NCBI GenBank assembly: GCA_963921425.1
Contig: OY992836.1
Coordinates: forward strand, 503,501 to 567,500
Length of the DNA stretch: 64,000 nucleotides
Reading direction: 5' to 3'
Source of the DNA: Dryas octopetala
Taxonomy: Eukaryota; Streptophyta; Magnoliopsida; Rosales; Rosaceae
Shown here piece after piece: positions 1 to 12,700 of this stretch. The notes under the pieces were generated by a model, which was not told where the DNA came from, did no database searches, and was given only the letters and a program-made list of their open reading frames with translations. The translations under genes were made by a program, and so were the position numbers. Position 1 is the stretch's first letter; each line of letters begins with the position of its first letter.

Positions 1-92
1 GGGAGGTCGCACAGTGGCTTGGTCGACAAGGGGTGGCCGGCGGCGAGGCTTGTAGTGGCAGCTAGTGTGTGCGCAAGGGTGGGTGCAGGAGA

Positions 93-93
<1 letters not shown>

Positions 94-146
<53 letters not shown>
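94..146. repeat. (GA)n microsatellite in A-1
   Basis: A nearly uninterrupted GA dinucleotide run. The same position in other family A and B copies carries a (GA)n or (CT)n tract according to orientation. Confidence 0.9.
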
Positions 147-149
<3 letters not shown>

Positions 150-727
150 GTATTTTTTTGTTTTAAATAAATTGTTGGGGTTAAAAATTTACCATAATGA
201 CCCTCATTCTAGAAAGATCTCCACATTTCTTTCCACCACAACTTCAATTTAGGATCCGTTTTCGCCTACGCGTTCGTACGTTTAAACTCTATTTAACTAT
301 GTTAAGTTCATAATTTTAAGAGACACCTCTCAATTAATTCCTATTAGAAACCCAACTTTTCTCTTGAGGGCATAACGTCAATGCTCTTAAATAATTTACC
401 AACCATGGTTCTGAGGTTCGAAAATTGTTCCGTAACTCCCATGGGCTTCACACATCTTGCATGTAACGCCCCGATCCTAGGGCCCAAAAATACACTGAAA
501 CTTTGTCCTTTAAACCTCTTTTCAAAGAATGAGCCATGTACTTAATATAATAAATAAATATATTTGATAAATCAGAGTGTGAGCCCAAAAACATGTATGT
601 AAAAATCACTGTATAAAATCAGTTAAATCAAAACAAAGTAGGTCCCACTGCCTCAACTTCTCCTCACTGCCTCCTCAGCCTGCTTAACCTGCAAAACATT
701 AACCACACTGCACCATATCCATGGTAC

Positions 728-755
728 ACCGGGTCATTTAAATAAACAACCCGGT
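728..755. other. Conserved hairpin of family B (copy in B-1)
   Basis: The 7-bp arms ACCGGGT (728-734) and ACCCGGT (749-755) flank a 14-nt AT-rich loop. The same hairpin occurs at the homologous place in B-2 (25255-25282), B-3 (28250-28273, wobble pairs), B-4 (54641-54668), B-5 (30459-30482) and B-6 (59715-59742, wobble pairs). Confidence 0.7.
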
Positions 756-1338
756 AAGCTCACTAGAGCTCGTATGAGTGAAATGACTTAAACTATAATC
801 CTCAAATAATCCTTCAATTTCCGTTCTCAAAAATAATCCACAACAGTATCCATAATTACTTGATCACATCACAAATTCATCAACAAATATCCAAGCATCA
901 AGATAAATATAATTCCTCAAATTTACATCCTAATCCCACCAATAATAATAATAATCATTCTGCAAATCAATTGCCTAATCGTCAACTATTAACCTCAACC
1001 TCAAATCATTCACGTCTTAAATGATAATCTCAAAACATAATCATCATCATTTTCACCTTCATGATTCAAGCCTAGACTTTGCTAAGTCCTAGCAACCCAA
1101 TGCAATACAAGCAACCAAACAAACATCTATCTAATTTCACACACTTCGTTTCTTGGAAATCCTCCAGCTTTATAACTACTTTCAAAAATCTTTTCTTTCG
1201 AAACCATTTTTAAATTCCCTCAACCGTAAATCAAACTCTGAACTGAATTTATCCTTGGAAACTGATATTTCGAAACACTTATACTTAAAACTCACATTAT
1301 TCTCGTACTCGTACTGTAGACAATATCCTGGCCACAAT

Positions 1339-4300
1339 TGTAACAACCCGACCCAAATTTCATTATGAATTTAAAATTTTATTGGTTGTGGACCTAAGAA
1401 GCAAGAAGAAAAGTTAAGTTGTGGGACCCAAGAAATTTTTTTTTTTTTAGTAAATTAATTGGGAGACAATAATAAGTTTTGGAGTTATAGAGACCTAATT
1501 GTAATTAAAATGATTTTTGGTGATTAAATTTAAGTCATGAAAGATTTATTGGGAAATATTTGGAAGCATTTAAATTAAGTTGAATAATTTTTGTGGACTC
1601 AAAGTTTGAAGTTGAGGGGTAGGAAAATAGTACAAGGCAAGAGAAAGCCATAGGAATTTACGGAACATTTTTCAGACCTCAGATCCATTATTGGTGAATT
1701 AATTAAGGTGTGGACGATTATGTCCTTAACAAAAAAAAAAGTTTGGGTTTTCAAAGGGGTTTAATTGAAAAGTAATTTTAAAAATTTCAATCTTGGTATG
1801 GTTGGAAAGTGCTCGTACTCACGAACGTGTAAGCGAAAACGGATCACGATTCAAGGTTACGTAGACAAAATTATGGGCATTTGAAGTTGGAGGGCATTAT
1901 GGTAATTTCGTGGATCAGCCATTTTAAAAACCAGCTGACCCTTTCTTCTCTCCCGCATAGCAGCAGCCCCTCCCCATTTGACCACCACCCTCTCAACTTT
2001 GACCGGCCATAACTTCTTCGTCCGATGTCCGATTGATGCAATCTTGGTGGCTATGGCTTTGTATTGACTTCCTCTTTCTTTTGGTATATCACACTCACCC
2101 TATCTCACACTGTACTGAGCGAATCGAAGCTCGAAAGGTGACGCCCCTAATGACGGTTTTTCACCGATTTCCGACAACTCCGGCCACCATTCATGGAGTT
2201 CTTAGCATGGATCTTCTTCTCTGTTCATGGGCTTCCAGTTCCAGGTCACCATTCATGTTTAATTTAGTATTTTGATAGTTGCCATTAAAGCCACCATAGG
2301 TGCCGCAAATCCGAGGTGTGTTCAAGCCATTTTCAGCCTCCTTTTGAGGTCGACCCAGGTATAAAAGTTGTTCCTCTCGTCATTATCTACATGTTTGTAT
2401 ATTTGTTTCACTCATATGAGAAGTTTGGGAAACGACCACTATTCACCGGTGTCAGCCACTGCGGGACCACCGCGCGTGGCGGCGTCTGGAGTGGTTTCGA
2501 GCAGGTTTCGACCCTCTCCCACCTCCTAGGACTATTTTTAGATTCCTAATGACCTATTGGTTGATTTTAGGGTGGATTGAAAGCTGATGGAGAACTCGAA
2601 TTGGAAATCGAACCTCGAACAGACGTCTTAGTGATATGAAACTGACTCCCGAATAAGCACCGGCTAAGGTATAAACTGTAACTCTCTTTTACGTAATTGA
2701 TTTGGAAATTTGGATTAAGAGTGAGAAGTGAGTTGGATAATTAAGGTTAATTGGAGTTTGAATTATAGTTATTGTTTGGTTTTTGGATTAATTAGGTGAC
2801 CGAGTCGCGAAGGTTATGGAACGCAAGAAAGGTATAATTTGTATCCGTCTAATTACGGATATTTCTATTTTGTGAGTGGATCGACTGTAATTGAGTTAGA
2901 CTGATGGTTGGTTGTTACTTGTGAATTAAGGAGGTTTGAAAAGCTCGAATATATGATCGGTTGGTTACCAAACGTGGAATCAAATTGAAAGAGAGATTTA
3001 GGTAAGTTCTCGATAAGGGTTTGACTCCTTGGTTTAATTTATACCATTAGCGTTAATTCTAAAGTGGGATTAATGTTCAGCATATTAAAGTAAGCGTATT
3101 TTTGTATTAGGTCGATGGAGCTTCGTCTCTTGATTACCGTTAGTGGCGAACAAGTGTTGAATTGTGAGATGGAAACAATCTCGGAAAGGATTGTGCATAG
3201 CTTGGTTAATCTGTGAGTGGACTAACTTTTAATTTTTCTGAAATGTTTTATAAGTTGATGACTAAATTCTATTGGCTATAATGAGTTTGAATTTTTCTGA
3301 ATTGGCTATAATGAGTTTGAATTTTAAGCTAAAAGATTTTGAGTTAGAATTTGGTTTTTTTTAAAAAAATCTTATCTCCTAAGTTTAAATTGATATATAT
3401 GGTTTTTGTATTCAAAGTTTCTTGAATTTATGAATTTAGATATTGTGAGTTGAACAAATGCATACTCAAAGTTTCATGGATTTATGAATTTGGTTTTGCT
3501 AAAGAAAGTTTAAAAGGATATGAAAGGACTGAGTTTTATTTTTTATATATTTACGATGGGGTTATGGAAAAATGGTTTTCAAACAACCTTTGCAGTACCC
3601 TCCAGGTTATCAGATTGGATAGGTCTTTGGGACCCATTGCGGCACACACATAGGCTTTGGGCCGTGTGTCGTGATGCTTGACCCTTTGGGGGTTGGCTCT
3701 GCGTGCACGTAAAACAGAATTTGTGGCTCTGCATGCGTACGACAGATTCTTGGCTCTGCTCGTGTATGACAGATTTTATGGGTAACTGACTGGTGTGTGT
3801 TTTTAGTTTGTAAGTATTTTTAGTGATGAGTTTTATGACAGCAGAGGTTTTAAGTGTGACGGTTTCAATTGAGCAGATTTATTGATTTTCAGCATATTGA
3901 GAGTGTTTGAGATGAAAGTTTTCAGCTTAAACTATTTATTTATAAATTGATAGTACCGATTTTAGTTTGAGAACTTGTTATTTTCAAATATTGATTTTCA
4001 ACTTCAGATTTTATTATTTTACGAGTTTTCTTATGCATTGGGCATTTCTGAGGATTCGAAATAGTTTTATGTTCATATATTTCTCTCATACTTTAAGCAT
4101 GATTCGTGGTTTACAAGGAGATTTTGAAATAGACTTGTGAAATGGTTTTAAAACTGGGAGATTTCAAAGAGTGATGTGAGGTCTTAGAGGAGATTTGATT
4201 TTAAAGGAATTTGAACGGATGAATAACTTAATGTCTTGTTTTTATATCTCGTCCACTCACTGAGAGTTATCTCACATTTCTTTTATTTTGTTTACAACAT

Positions 4301-4639
4301 TTTCCCCCAGGTGTTATAGATCGCTGAGGTTGGGCCGTACCACGTCGAGGCAGGACTTTCAGTTATTCGGCGTCATTTCCCTTAAGTTGTGGAGATAACT
4401 TTTATTTTGTAATGGAAGTTTAGTTTTGCTCTGATTATCATGTGCCTTGGTGAATAAGAACTTTTTGGTTGTGGTAGAGGTGGTTGCTGATTTAGAAGTG
4501 TTTTTAACAGATTTTGAGAATTCTGGGTTAGTCCATTTTCAGGGGAGGTTCTGCTGAATTTTCGGTAGGAATTTCCTTGATTTTGGACTCCCGCAGGACC
4601 TCTCTGGGTTTCAGGTGGAATTCGGGGGCGGTCCTATCA
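1339..4639 (+). mobile_element. Family A solo-LTR-like unit A-2, 3.3 kb
   Basis: It starts TGTAACAACCCGACCC at 1339 and ends GGGGGCGGTCCTATCA at 4639. It is flanked by ACAAT on both sides (1334-1338 and 4640-4644). It landed inside the 49-bp minisatellite of B-1. A block near 4310-4370 (GTGTTATAGATCGCTGAGG and following) is shared with A-3, A-4 and A-5. The ORFs inside are short and not conserved. I read it as a solo LTR with an intact TSD. Confidence 0.8.
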
Positions 4640-4862
4640 ACAATCCCGCACACGGGCAGGCTCAAATCTTAGCCACAATCTCGTACGGAGGGTCACTCCG
4701 CCAAGCAGGCTCACATCCTGGCCACAATCTCGTACGGAGAGTCACTCCGCCAAGCAGGCTCACATCCTGGCCACAATCTCGTATGGAGGGTCGCTCCGCA
4801 CGAGCAGGCTTGTATCCTGGCCACAATCTCGTACGGAGGGTCGCTCCGAACGAGCAGGCTCA
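4640..4862. repeat. 49-bp minisatellite of B-1 (right part)
   Basis: Direct repeats of a 49-bp unit; for example TCGTACGGAG recurs at 4681 and 4730. A leading part lies at about 1322-1338, left of the A-2 insertion. Units differ by point changes (TCACTCCG versus TCGCTCCG). Confidence 0.8.
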
Positions 4863-6600
4863 AATGATCAGTACATGAGCTAACACAGCTGTCGTTAAAT
4901 ACTTTTAAGTCTCTACTCATTTTTAAGATAAAAGGTTACACATTTTTCCATTCTTTTCAAAACTCTCCTTAACAATCCAACTCATCCAAAAGGTTGCTCT
5001 TCCTCAAATCACAACGTTCTCAAAACTAACTCATAACTTTCATTGTTTTACCGAATACTAATGCCCCTTGTAATTTCTTTTCAGATTCATCTCTACATAT
5101 GCATCACCATCAAGCTTGCTATCATAAAATATATTCCTTGAACATTTATCTCCACCCACAAACCATTCGACATAGAAAGTCAGCCTCTTAATTATCACTC
5201 AAAGTTTACTCCGAGCTTTGCCGAATCCCTTCCGAAACTGGTTCTTGCTCATGACTCCTCACTTGTTTACCACTCAAATCATACCAAATACTTCCTCCAA
5301 AAGTAACTTGATTATTCTGTAAGATAATTACCTAATCATTTTTCATTAATCCTCGACAATAAGTATTTCTTCCCTAATCCAGCAATTATTCTCGGGCAAC
5401 CCTAAAATTCCTAAATAATTTCCTAGCCTCAAATCCTTATCAATTCATCCTCATGATCCAAATCCTACACTTAGTCTTCCTACCATAAGATGACAAACAC
5501 ACAAAAACAGACAATTCATTAACGGTACTCTACATTAAAAATCGATAAGTTTTACTCACAGTTTGACCGCGTGAAAAGACCGAAGTGCCCTTCACAGCGC
5601 CATTACTCGGATGTCAAATCCGGCAGCATAACGGCATTAGGGATAAGATTTCCCGAGCTCATTGCTCCGTCATGGAGCCTCGTATGGATGAACGGAGACC
5701 ATAGCTAGACTCACCATGACCAGGGGAACAAAGCCCAGTAGGTCTGGCCATCCAATTTCTGCCGGAACAGTGAAATCGCGGTGGTGCAGCCGCAACCCTT
5801 GTGGCGTCGAATCGCCGTCGTGGAGCGTCACCGTCGTGAGGGAAGGGCATGGGCAGACTCGCTGTGGCCTGGGGAAGAAAACCGAAGTGGTCGCCGCCCT
5901 CAAATCCGCCGGAAAAGGTGAGTCGTCACCGGAGGCCCAATCAGCTTGAACTGGGTTCGATTTCTGGGGGGTTTCTGGGCTAAACGATGCACGGAGGAAG
6001 GAGGAGGGAGGAGAGGCGAGCTCGGAGGGCTTTCGTCCGCCTCCATCCGCCGCCGGACGCACGCCCACGCGCCGGTGACAGTGCGGCGGTGTTGAACGGG
6101 CGAGAGAGAGAGTATCGGGGAGAGAGGAGAGAGAGTGTCCCGAAATTTCTGGATTTTGGGTATTTAAAACCCACTCCTACAAAATTACAAAATTGCCCTT
6201 CCCTTCAAATGCTCGTATCTCTCAAACTATAACTCTGTTTTATACGTGCTTTGTGTCTATGAACTCGTAGACTCGAGATCTATCAAACGGACCCAAGGTC
6301 AAAGACGAAAGTCCATTAGTTTTAAAAGTCAACTTTGGGTCGGGTCGTTACATTGCACCATTTTTATTTTTTATTATTATTATTTATTTTTTTATTTTTT
6401 TTAACGGCTCGAAATTTAAATTTTGAGTTCCCAAACTTTATTCACTTTAATTTAGTTACTCCCAAATAAATCTCCAAACATTCGTATTTGTCTCCAAATT
6501 TCTGGGTTACACAACTTAACTTTCCTTTGTCCTTGTAAAGTCAAAGTTAAATAAAAATAAAATTTTTAATTTCCAGTGAAATTTGGGTCGGGTCGTTACA

Positions 6601-7037
6601 CTGCAAGTTACACTTAATTCAACCTAAGTGTATTCTAATTGTGAGCCACACTAGTTCAAGTTATATTAACTTTTTAAAGCAACACTACTACAATAATATG
6701 AATACACAACACTTTTAAATAAACTGTTGTGTAGTTTTAAGGCAGAACGGTTTTTAAATTAGCATTGTATGAATGCATCAAAATCCAATGGTTTTGGGAG
6801 GGTTAATTGTTATAATTCGTGACTGTTGTGTAAGCGAATGAAATATCAAAAAACCAGTGTACAATAATTTTTATTAAAAAACCCAACACTTTTATATTTT
6901 TTTTTTCTTTGATATTTTCACTTTCCCTTTAACACTTTCACTTTCTCGATCTATTCCCTCTCACCTTTCCCTCTATCACTTTCGCACCCTCTATCTAGAT
7001 CGATCGAGTCTGTTTTGCTGTCGACCAGTCGCACCCA
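6601..7037 (+). mobile_element. CACTA-like terminal region (tentative)
   Basis: CACTACTACAATAA at 6683 resembles the terminal sequence of plant CACTA (En/Spm) transposons. It is followed by short repeats typical of subterminal regions, such as ACACAACACTTTTAAATA and AACTGTTGTGTAG near 6701-6735, ACTGTTGTGTAAG near 6823 and CCAACACTTTTATA near 6881. No matching right terminus is visible, because Element I (7038) and then Element IV (20089) interrupt the region. Nothing coding is seen here. Confidence 0.4.
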
Positions 7038-7190
7038 TGTTGAGTGCTCATTTTACACTATTTTATGATACTAACTCCCTAACTCAGAGTGCAAGAACTC
7101 GATATTTTGTGTGTTGTTAGTTTGTTTTTGTTCTTATAGGATAAAATGAGCAAAGAGGAGAAAAGGAGCCAAAAGGACCATTTTTAGACA

Positions 7191-7491
7191 TTTCCTAGTC
7201 AAACTAGGAAAACAAGAGAAATCCTGGTCAAACCAGGAAAGGGGCCGAAATCCTAGTCAAATGAGGATTCCTAGTCACACTAGGAAACATCAAGTCCAGA
7301 ACCATCATTGCGGAGCCAGAAATGAGAAATCCTGATCGGAACAGGAAATCCTGGTTGAACTAGGAAACCTAACCCAACTAGGGAAAGGAGCCCTAGTCAC
7401 ACTAGGAGACCCCAGGGGCATTATGGTCATTACGAGAAGTCGAAATGGATAAGGAATCGTTCATTTACAAGAAATCCTAGTCACACTAGGA
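7191..7491. promoter_or_regulatory. Cluster of inverted repeats in the upstream part of Element I's 5' LTR
   Basis: Units of the form TCCTAG-TCAMA-CTAGGA lie at 7191-7211, 7222-7238, 7251-7267 (imperfect), 7268-7286, 7330-7346, 7349-7365, 7392-7406 and 7475-7491. Arms pair as CCTAG/CTAGG in some units and CCTGG/CCAGG in another, so changes in one arm are matched in the other. The cluster lies about 0.8-1 kb upstream of the TATA box and is repeated in the 3' LTR (about 17034-17334). The function is unknown; a palindromic protein-binding site array is one possibility. Confidence 0.6.
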
Positions 7492-8246
7492 AATGTTGGT
7501 CAAAGTCAACTCTACAAAGTCAAGGTTCCAGAAGCTTCTAGAAGGTGGTGGACATCCATGGGAATAAATAGAGGGAAGAAATGAATTCGAATTCAAATGG
7601 AAATGAGGGGCAAAATGGGAAGTCAAAGTTAATGGTCAAGGGTCAACTATGAAAAGTCAACAAGTCAAATGGGCCATGGGCCTATGCAAATGCCGAAATC
7701 TGAGGGGCCATGCATGCATGCATGCACCAGCCCAAGATGAAGCCCAATGCGCAAGCTTGAAGGTGGCAGCCAAGAAGTGAAACCCTAGGGGGTTGGCGTG
7801 TGGCACTTAAGCCCAAAGCCAAAGCCCTTGCCGCAAGCCCAATGCTCTCCTAACCCTAGCTGCTGCTGCACTTTCTTGTTCTTGCCTCCCAAGGAATCCT
7901 AGCTGAAAAAAGAAGTCAAAAACCTGGAAAACAGAGCACCAATTTCGACAGCAATTCTGTACTTCTCCAGAATGAATCAGGTAGCATGCCATATATGGTT
8001 GGAAAGATACGGATGTTAGCTTCGCAGGGAATTTTACGGATTTCGATTCCGAGTTTTCTAGCTCAAGATATGGCCATTTTAGTGGAGGTAGCGCAGCAGT
8101 TCCGCGAGCTGAAAAAGGAGTTACGCCCAAAAAGAGCCCAAATCAGCCCAAGGCCCATGCTTGGCCGAAAATTATAAGCCTTGGTGTGCAAGGAATGCAC
8201 TTATCCCACATTGAAGAGAAAGAGAAATCTCAGCCCCACTTCCCTC

Positions 8247-8254
8247 TATAAATA
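8247..8254 (+). promoter_or_regulatory. TATA box of Element I 5' LTR
   Basis: TATAAATA follows a CCCTC stretch and sits about 1.35 kb before the LTR end. The copy in the 3' LTR is at 18088-18095. It is the best core-promoter candidate in this LTR; the transcript start would be expected about 25-35 bases downstream. Confidence 0.6.
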
Positions 8255-9603
8255 TATCTCTAAAAATCAGAAAAGAGGTTCTGTTCTGAAGTTCTCTTCT
8301 ATTTCTTTTAATTTTCGTAGCCCTAGCAGCCTCTCTCCTCTCCTCTTGCCGCAAACCCTAGCAGCTTCCCTCTCCTCTGTTTTTCTTGTGCCGCAGCCAC
8401 CTTCTCTCCCTTCCTTTTTATTCTTCTTCTTTTCTTTTGTGGCCGAACCTAGCAGCCACCTTTTCTTGTGTGCTTTCTTTTATTTTGTGCTGAACTGAAG
8501 AAGGAGGATCAAGTGAAGCCGCAGCCACCACCACCAAGTTGCGCCACCAAGCCGCAGCCACCTCCAGCAGCTACGCCATCACCACCTTGCTGCCACCTTG
8601 CCGAGCACCTCAGCCTCCTCGCCGTGGAGCCCAAGGCCGAGCAGCCCCATTACGCACCTCCACCTTGCTGCCCCGGCTTGATTTCTCTCCCTTTCTTTTA
8701 TTTTCATTATTTTAATCATGCATTATTTATTTGTGAATTTAATTATGTGTAGCTGAATATTGGGCTAGGGCTAGGATGAAGCCCTAGCATTGCTGTTCAC
8801 TTTTCCTATGGATTATTAATATTTTAATTATTTACATGTTGACAAATCTTGGATCTCTGTTTAAATTGAATCTATTTGTTTCGCATCTTTGACTGATCAC
8901 CTTAGGTTGCATGCATCTAGATATATGTTGTGAAACTAAATAAGCTCGAAAGGATGATAGTTTCAATAGGCAACAAGTGGATATCCTAAGATAATATTCA
9001 TGAGAAAAGGGATCATAGAGGACATAGGGTACATTAATTTGGAGCTATGCGCTATGTGTTGTCACTCTCACAGATCGTAATGACTCTTGCATGGGTAACA
9101 GCTGCCTTAGCTTAGCACTAGGGAACATGCAAGTTAACTGGCTAAGGAAGGCCCAAGAAGCTCTTAGTTTATGCACAGTAAGGGGAGTAATTGCTAAAAG
9201 TAACTAGCCAAACCTTTTAGTAGACGAACTTTGTTGACATGTTTATATATTGATTGTTAATATCCATAGTGAAGTGAATGGTCTGTTAGTGGTGGATTCC
9301 GACCCCTAGTGTTTCGTTATTACTGTTTTACCCGAAATCTTTCAGTTTTCATTTTAAAGTTTGTTATTTCTCTGTTTGTTTAGTGTAGCCTTAAAACCAA
9401 TCAAAACCCCCCATTTGCGTGTGTGAGTCAGAGTTGGGTTAATTGAATTTAATTGAGTTAGTAATCGTACACTAGTACAATTCCCTGTGGGATCGACCTC
9501 GTATTTGTAAGCTTTGCTACTTAGCGATTCGTGCACTTGCAAGTTAACCTAGAGCTCAGAAAAGGTTATTTAATTTGCTCTAGGAAAACATACAACAAGT
9601 TTT

Positions 9604-9621
9604 TGGCGCCGTTGCCGGGGA
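9604..9621 (+). other. Primer binding site (tRNA-Asp type) of Element I
   Basis: TGGCGCCGTTGCCGGGGA matches the complement of the 3' end of plant tRNA-Asp and lies 6 bases after the 5' LTR end, as is usual in Athila-type elements. Confidence 0.85.
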
Positions 9622-9736
9622 ATTGTTATTTGTGTTGATTGCTAGTTTAATTATCTTTAGTTAAGTCATTTTAGTTAGGTTTTATTTTCTGTTTTTATTT
9701 TTTGTTCTCATTGAATTCTCTTGTTTCTAAGGTACA

Positions 9737-12700
9737 ATGGAAGAATCAAATTCGAAGATCACTCCTCTTTCACGTGCAGAAGGCCAAAAGGTGTTGAGTG
9801 CGTACAAGGGCAGGCCGAGACTCAATTGGACACCGTTAAGGATGAGGTCAACTCTTGTGTCGCAGAGAGGAAGTGAATCTGAAGAAGCATACGAAGAGGA
9901 GAAATCAGAAGAGGAAGTCGAGGAGACCTTGCAGCCGAATGCATCTCAGATGAGAATACCTTTGAGTGATTATTCGTCTCCAGCGCTTCTAGCTCAACCT
10001 ACGTGCATTGTTTACTCTCAAGTAGAAGCTGATTTTGAACTTTCAAGTGGAACAATCAAACTTCTTCCATCATTTCATGGGTTAGAAGGAGAAGATCCCT
10101 ACATGCATCTTAAGGAATTTCATGCGATATGCGAGATTGGCAAGCTAAGGGGGTTGAGCGATCATCAAAGGAAGTTAAGGTTATTTCCATTCTCTCTTAA
10201 AGATAAAGCTAAACATTGGTTGTTTTCCTTGCAGGTCGCTTCTATTAGAACATGGGAGGAACTGGCATCTAAGTTTCTTCTAAGGTTCTATCCAGTTAGC
10301 AAGACTATCATCATGAGGAAGCAGATCTTAGGGTTTACACAATCAGAGGACGAAGTGTTTCATGAGAGTTGGGAAAGGTACCAAGAGCTTCTGACTTCGT
10401 GTCCACACCATAATTTTGCCCCATGGATGCAGATTGAGTACTTTTATGAGGGTCTGTTGGATCAAGATCGTAATATGGTGGATATGACATGTGGAGAAGC
10501 ACTGAAAAAGAAGACTTTTGAGGAAGCATGGACACTCTTTGACACATTGGCATTGAGTTCACAGCAGTGGAATAGACGAAAAAGAGTGGAAAAGAAATCA
10601 GCTATGGAAGCTGAGATATCTGAGCTTAAGCAGATGATGCAGGTTCTGATGACAAATCAAGGAGCTAGGTCATCACAAGGAGAGCCATGTTTTGAGGTTG
10701 AAAAAGTTCAAGTTAGACCGAGTGTACAGTCCCCAGTTGAGCAGCGAAGTACTTATTTGGAGGACATGATTGCTGCATTAGCCCAGAGTACAACTTCGAT
10801 GTCTAATGATACTAAGACATTTATGAATAAGACTGAGGAGCAGTTGAGTGTCACAGCTAAAGCTATATCGAATTTGGAAGCCCAATTGGAACAAGTGACT
10901 TTGACCTTGGACAAAGTGGTAAAGGGTGCACCAATTCAGGATAAGGTCGAAGCAATCACTACTTTGAGAAGCGGGAAAGTGATTGATAACAAAGTGGGCA
11001 CTACTCAAGAGGATAATCCAGGCAATAAGGATGAAGTTGAGGTGCTAGATCCTGAACAAGTGGAAAAGTATAAGAGGGATAAAGTTAAGGTTAAGGATGA
11101 GGAAGAGGAGGAAAGAAAGAAACAAGAAAAGCACATTGCTACGCGTGCTAGCAAGAAGGCCGAGATTACTTCCTCTATCCCAAGAGCTCCATTGCCTTTC
11201 CCTCAACGTCAATGGAAGCAGAATAAGGATAAGCAAGCCAAGGAAATTTTGGAGATGTTTAAGAAAGTGGAAATCAACATTCCTTTGCTTGATGCTATTC
11301 AGCAGATTCCTAAGTATGCCAAGTTTTTGAAGGAATTGTGCACACACAAGAGGAAATTTAAAGAACATGAACAGGTGTGTCTAAGTGAAGAAGTCAGTGC
11401 TGTTTTGCAAAGAAAGTTGCCGCCCAAGTTGAAGGACCCTGGCAGTTTTACGATTCCATGTTTGGTTGGGGATCATAAGTTTGAGAAGGCATTGCTAGAT
11501 TTGGGAGCAAGTATTAATTTGATGCCATATTCAGTTTTCGCACTGTTGGGCATAGGAGATCTTAAACCTACTAGTGTTACTCTTCAATTAGCAGATCGTT
11601 CAGTAAAGATTCCGAAAGGTGTGGTTGAAGATGTGCTGGTTCGGGTAGCAGATTTGATCATGCCCGCTGATTTCATCATTCTTGAAATGGAGGATACCCC
11701 AATTAGAGGTAATGAGCTACCGATCATATTGGGAAGACCGTTCATGGCCACGGCGAACACCAAGATTGATGTGAGTAATGGGAAGTTGACAATGTCTGTA
11801 CTTGGTGAAACAGTTGAGTTTGATGTTTTTGGAGCAATGAAGTATCCAAAGGAGGAGGATGATTGCCTAAGGATTGATAGTTTGGACCCATTGGTTGAGG
11901 AAGTGGGCGAAACTAATCTTGCAGAAGATACATTGGAGGTTGCTTTGGGAGCACTCGAGTCTAGTGAGTTGGAAGAAAACGTGGAAACAATTCTTACACG
12001 TTTGGAAGGCACCCGACCTCTCAGAAATAAGTGGTTCAACCAGTTTGAAATGTTAGTGCCTACGAATCAAAAGACGCTTCCTTCTATTGAGCAAGCACCT
12101 AAGTTGGAACTGAAACCGTTACCGAAGCACTTGAAATATGCATTTTTGGGAGAAAATGAGACTTTGCCTGTGATTATTGCAGCTAATTTGAGTGCAAGCG
12201 AGGAAGAAAGACTCTTGAGAATTCTGAAGGAAAATCGGTTAGCATTGGGGTGGACCATAGCCGATATCAAGGGAATCTCACCCACAGTGTGTATGCATAG
12301 AATTTTACTTGAGGAGGAATCCAAGCCTACTCGTGATGCCCAAAGAAGACTGAATCCAACTCTGAAGGAAGTTGTGCGTAATGAGGTAATCAAATTGTTG
12401 GATGTTGGTATTATTTATCCTATCAGTGATTCGAAGTGGGTTAGTCCTGTTCAAGTGGTGCCGAAGAAAAGTGGTATTACTGTGGTGAAGAATGAGCATA
12501 ATGAGTTGGTTCCTCAAAGGACGCAAACCGGTTGGCGTGTCTGTATTGATTATCGAAAGCTTAACACCGCAACAAGGAAGGATCATTTCCCTTTGCCATT
12601 TATCGACCAGATGTTGGAAAGGTTGGCCGGCCATAGTCACTATTGCTTTTTGGATGGGTATAGTGGGTATAATCAGATTGCTATTGCACCCGAGGATCAA

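Larger units (their letters stand above)
462..6352 (-). mobile_element. Family B solo-LTR-like unit B-1
   Basis: It begins TGTAACGCCCCGATCC at 462 and ends GGGTCGGGTCGTTACA at 6352. It is flanked by the 5-bp duplication TTGCA (457-461 and 6353-6357). Without the inserted A-2 it is about 2.6 kb. It carries the ACCGGGT/ACCCGGT hairpin (728-755), a 49-bp minisatellite split by A-2, and a GA-rich tract near 6100. It has the TG...CA ends and 5-bp TSD of an LTR-integrase insertion but no internal retrotransposon region, so a solo LTR is the simplest reading. Confidence 0.75.
1..6600 (-). mobile_element. Family A solo-LTR-like unit A-1 (left end outside window)
   Basis: The segments 1-461 and 6358-6600 match other family A copies in reverse orientation. 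They show a (GA)n tract at about 94-146, the block around 190-280 that is the reverse complement of 1790-1900 in A-2, and the terminal AAATTTGGGTCGGGTCGTTACA-type end at 6600. The unit is split by B-1, which duplicated TTGCA (457-461 and 6353-6357). The base run after 6600 is CTGCA, the expected right TSD, but its partner lies outside the window. No coding potential is apparent; the 77-codon frame over the GA tract is low-complexity. Confidence 0.6.
7038..9597 (+). repeat. 5' LTR of Element I
   Basis: A 2560-bp LTR. It holds a cluster of about eight small inverted repeats (7191-7491), a GCATGCATGC-type repeat near 7710, a TATA box at 8247, and a long leader rich in CT and Pro-type codons downstream. 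The 105- and 94-codon frames near 8181-8752 occur in both LTRs but lie in CT/CCA-rich low-complexity sequence and are not called as genes. Confidence 0.93.

Noticed and set aside
8181..8752. Two ORFs (105 and 94 codons) in Element I's LTR, repeated at 18127-18593
   Set aside because: Duplicated only because the LTR is duplicated; sequence is CT- and CCA-rich leader with no recognisable family.
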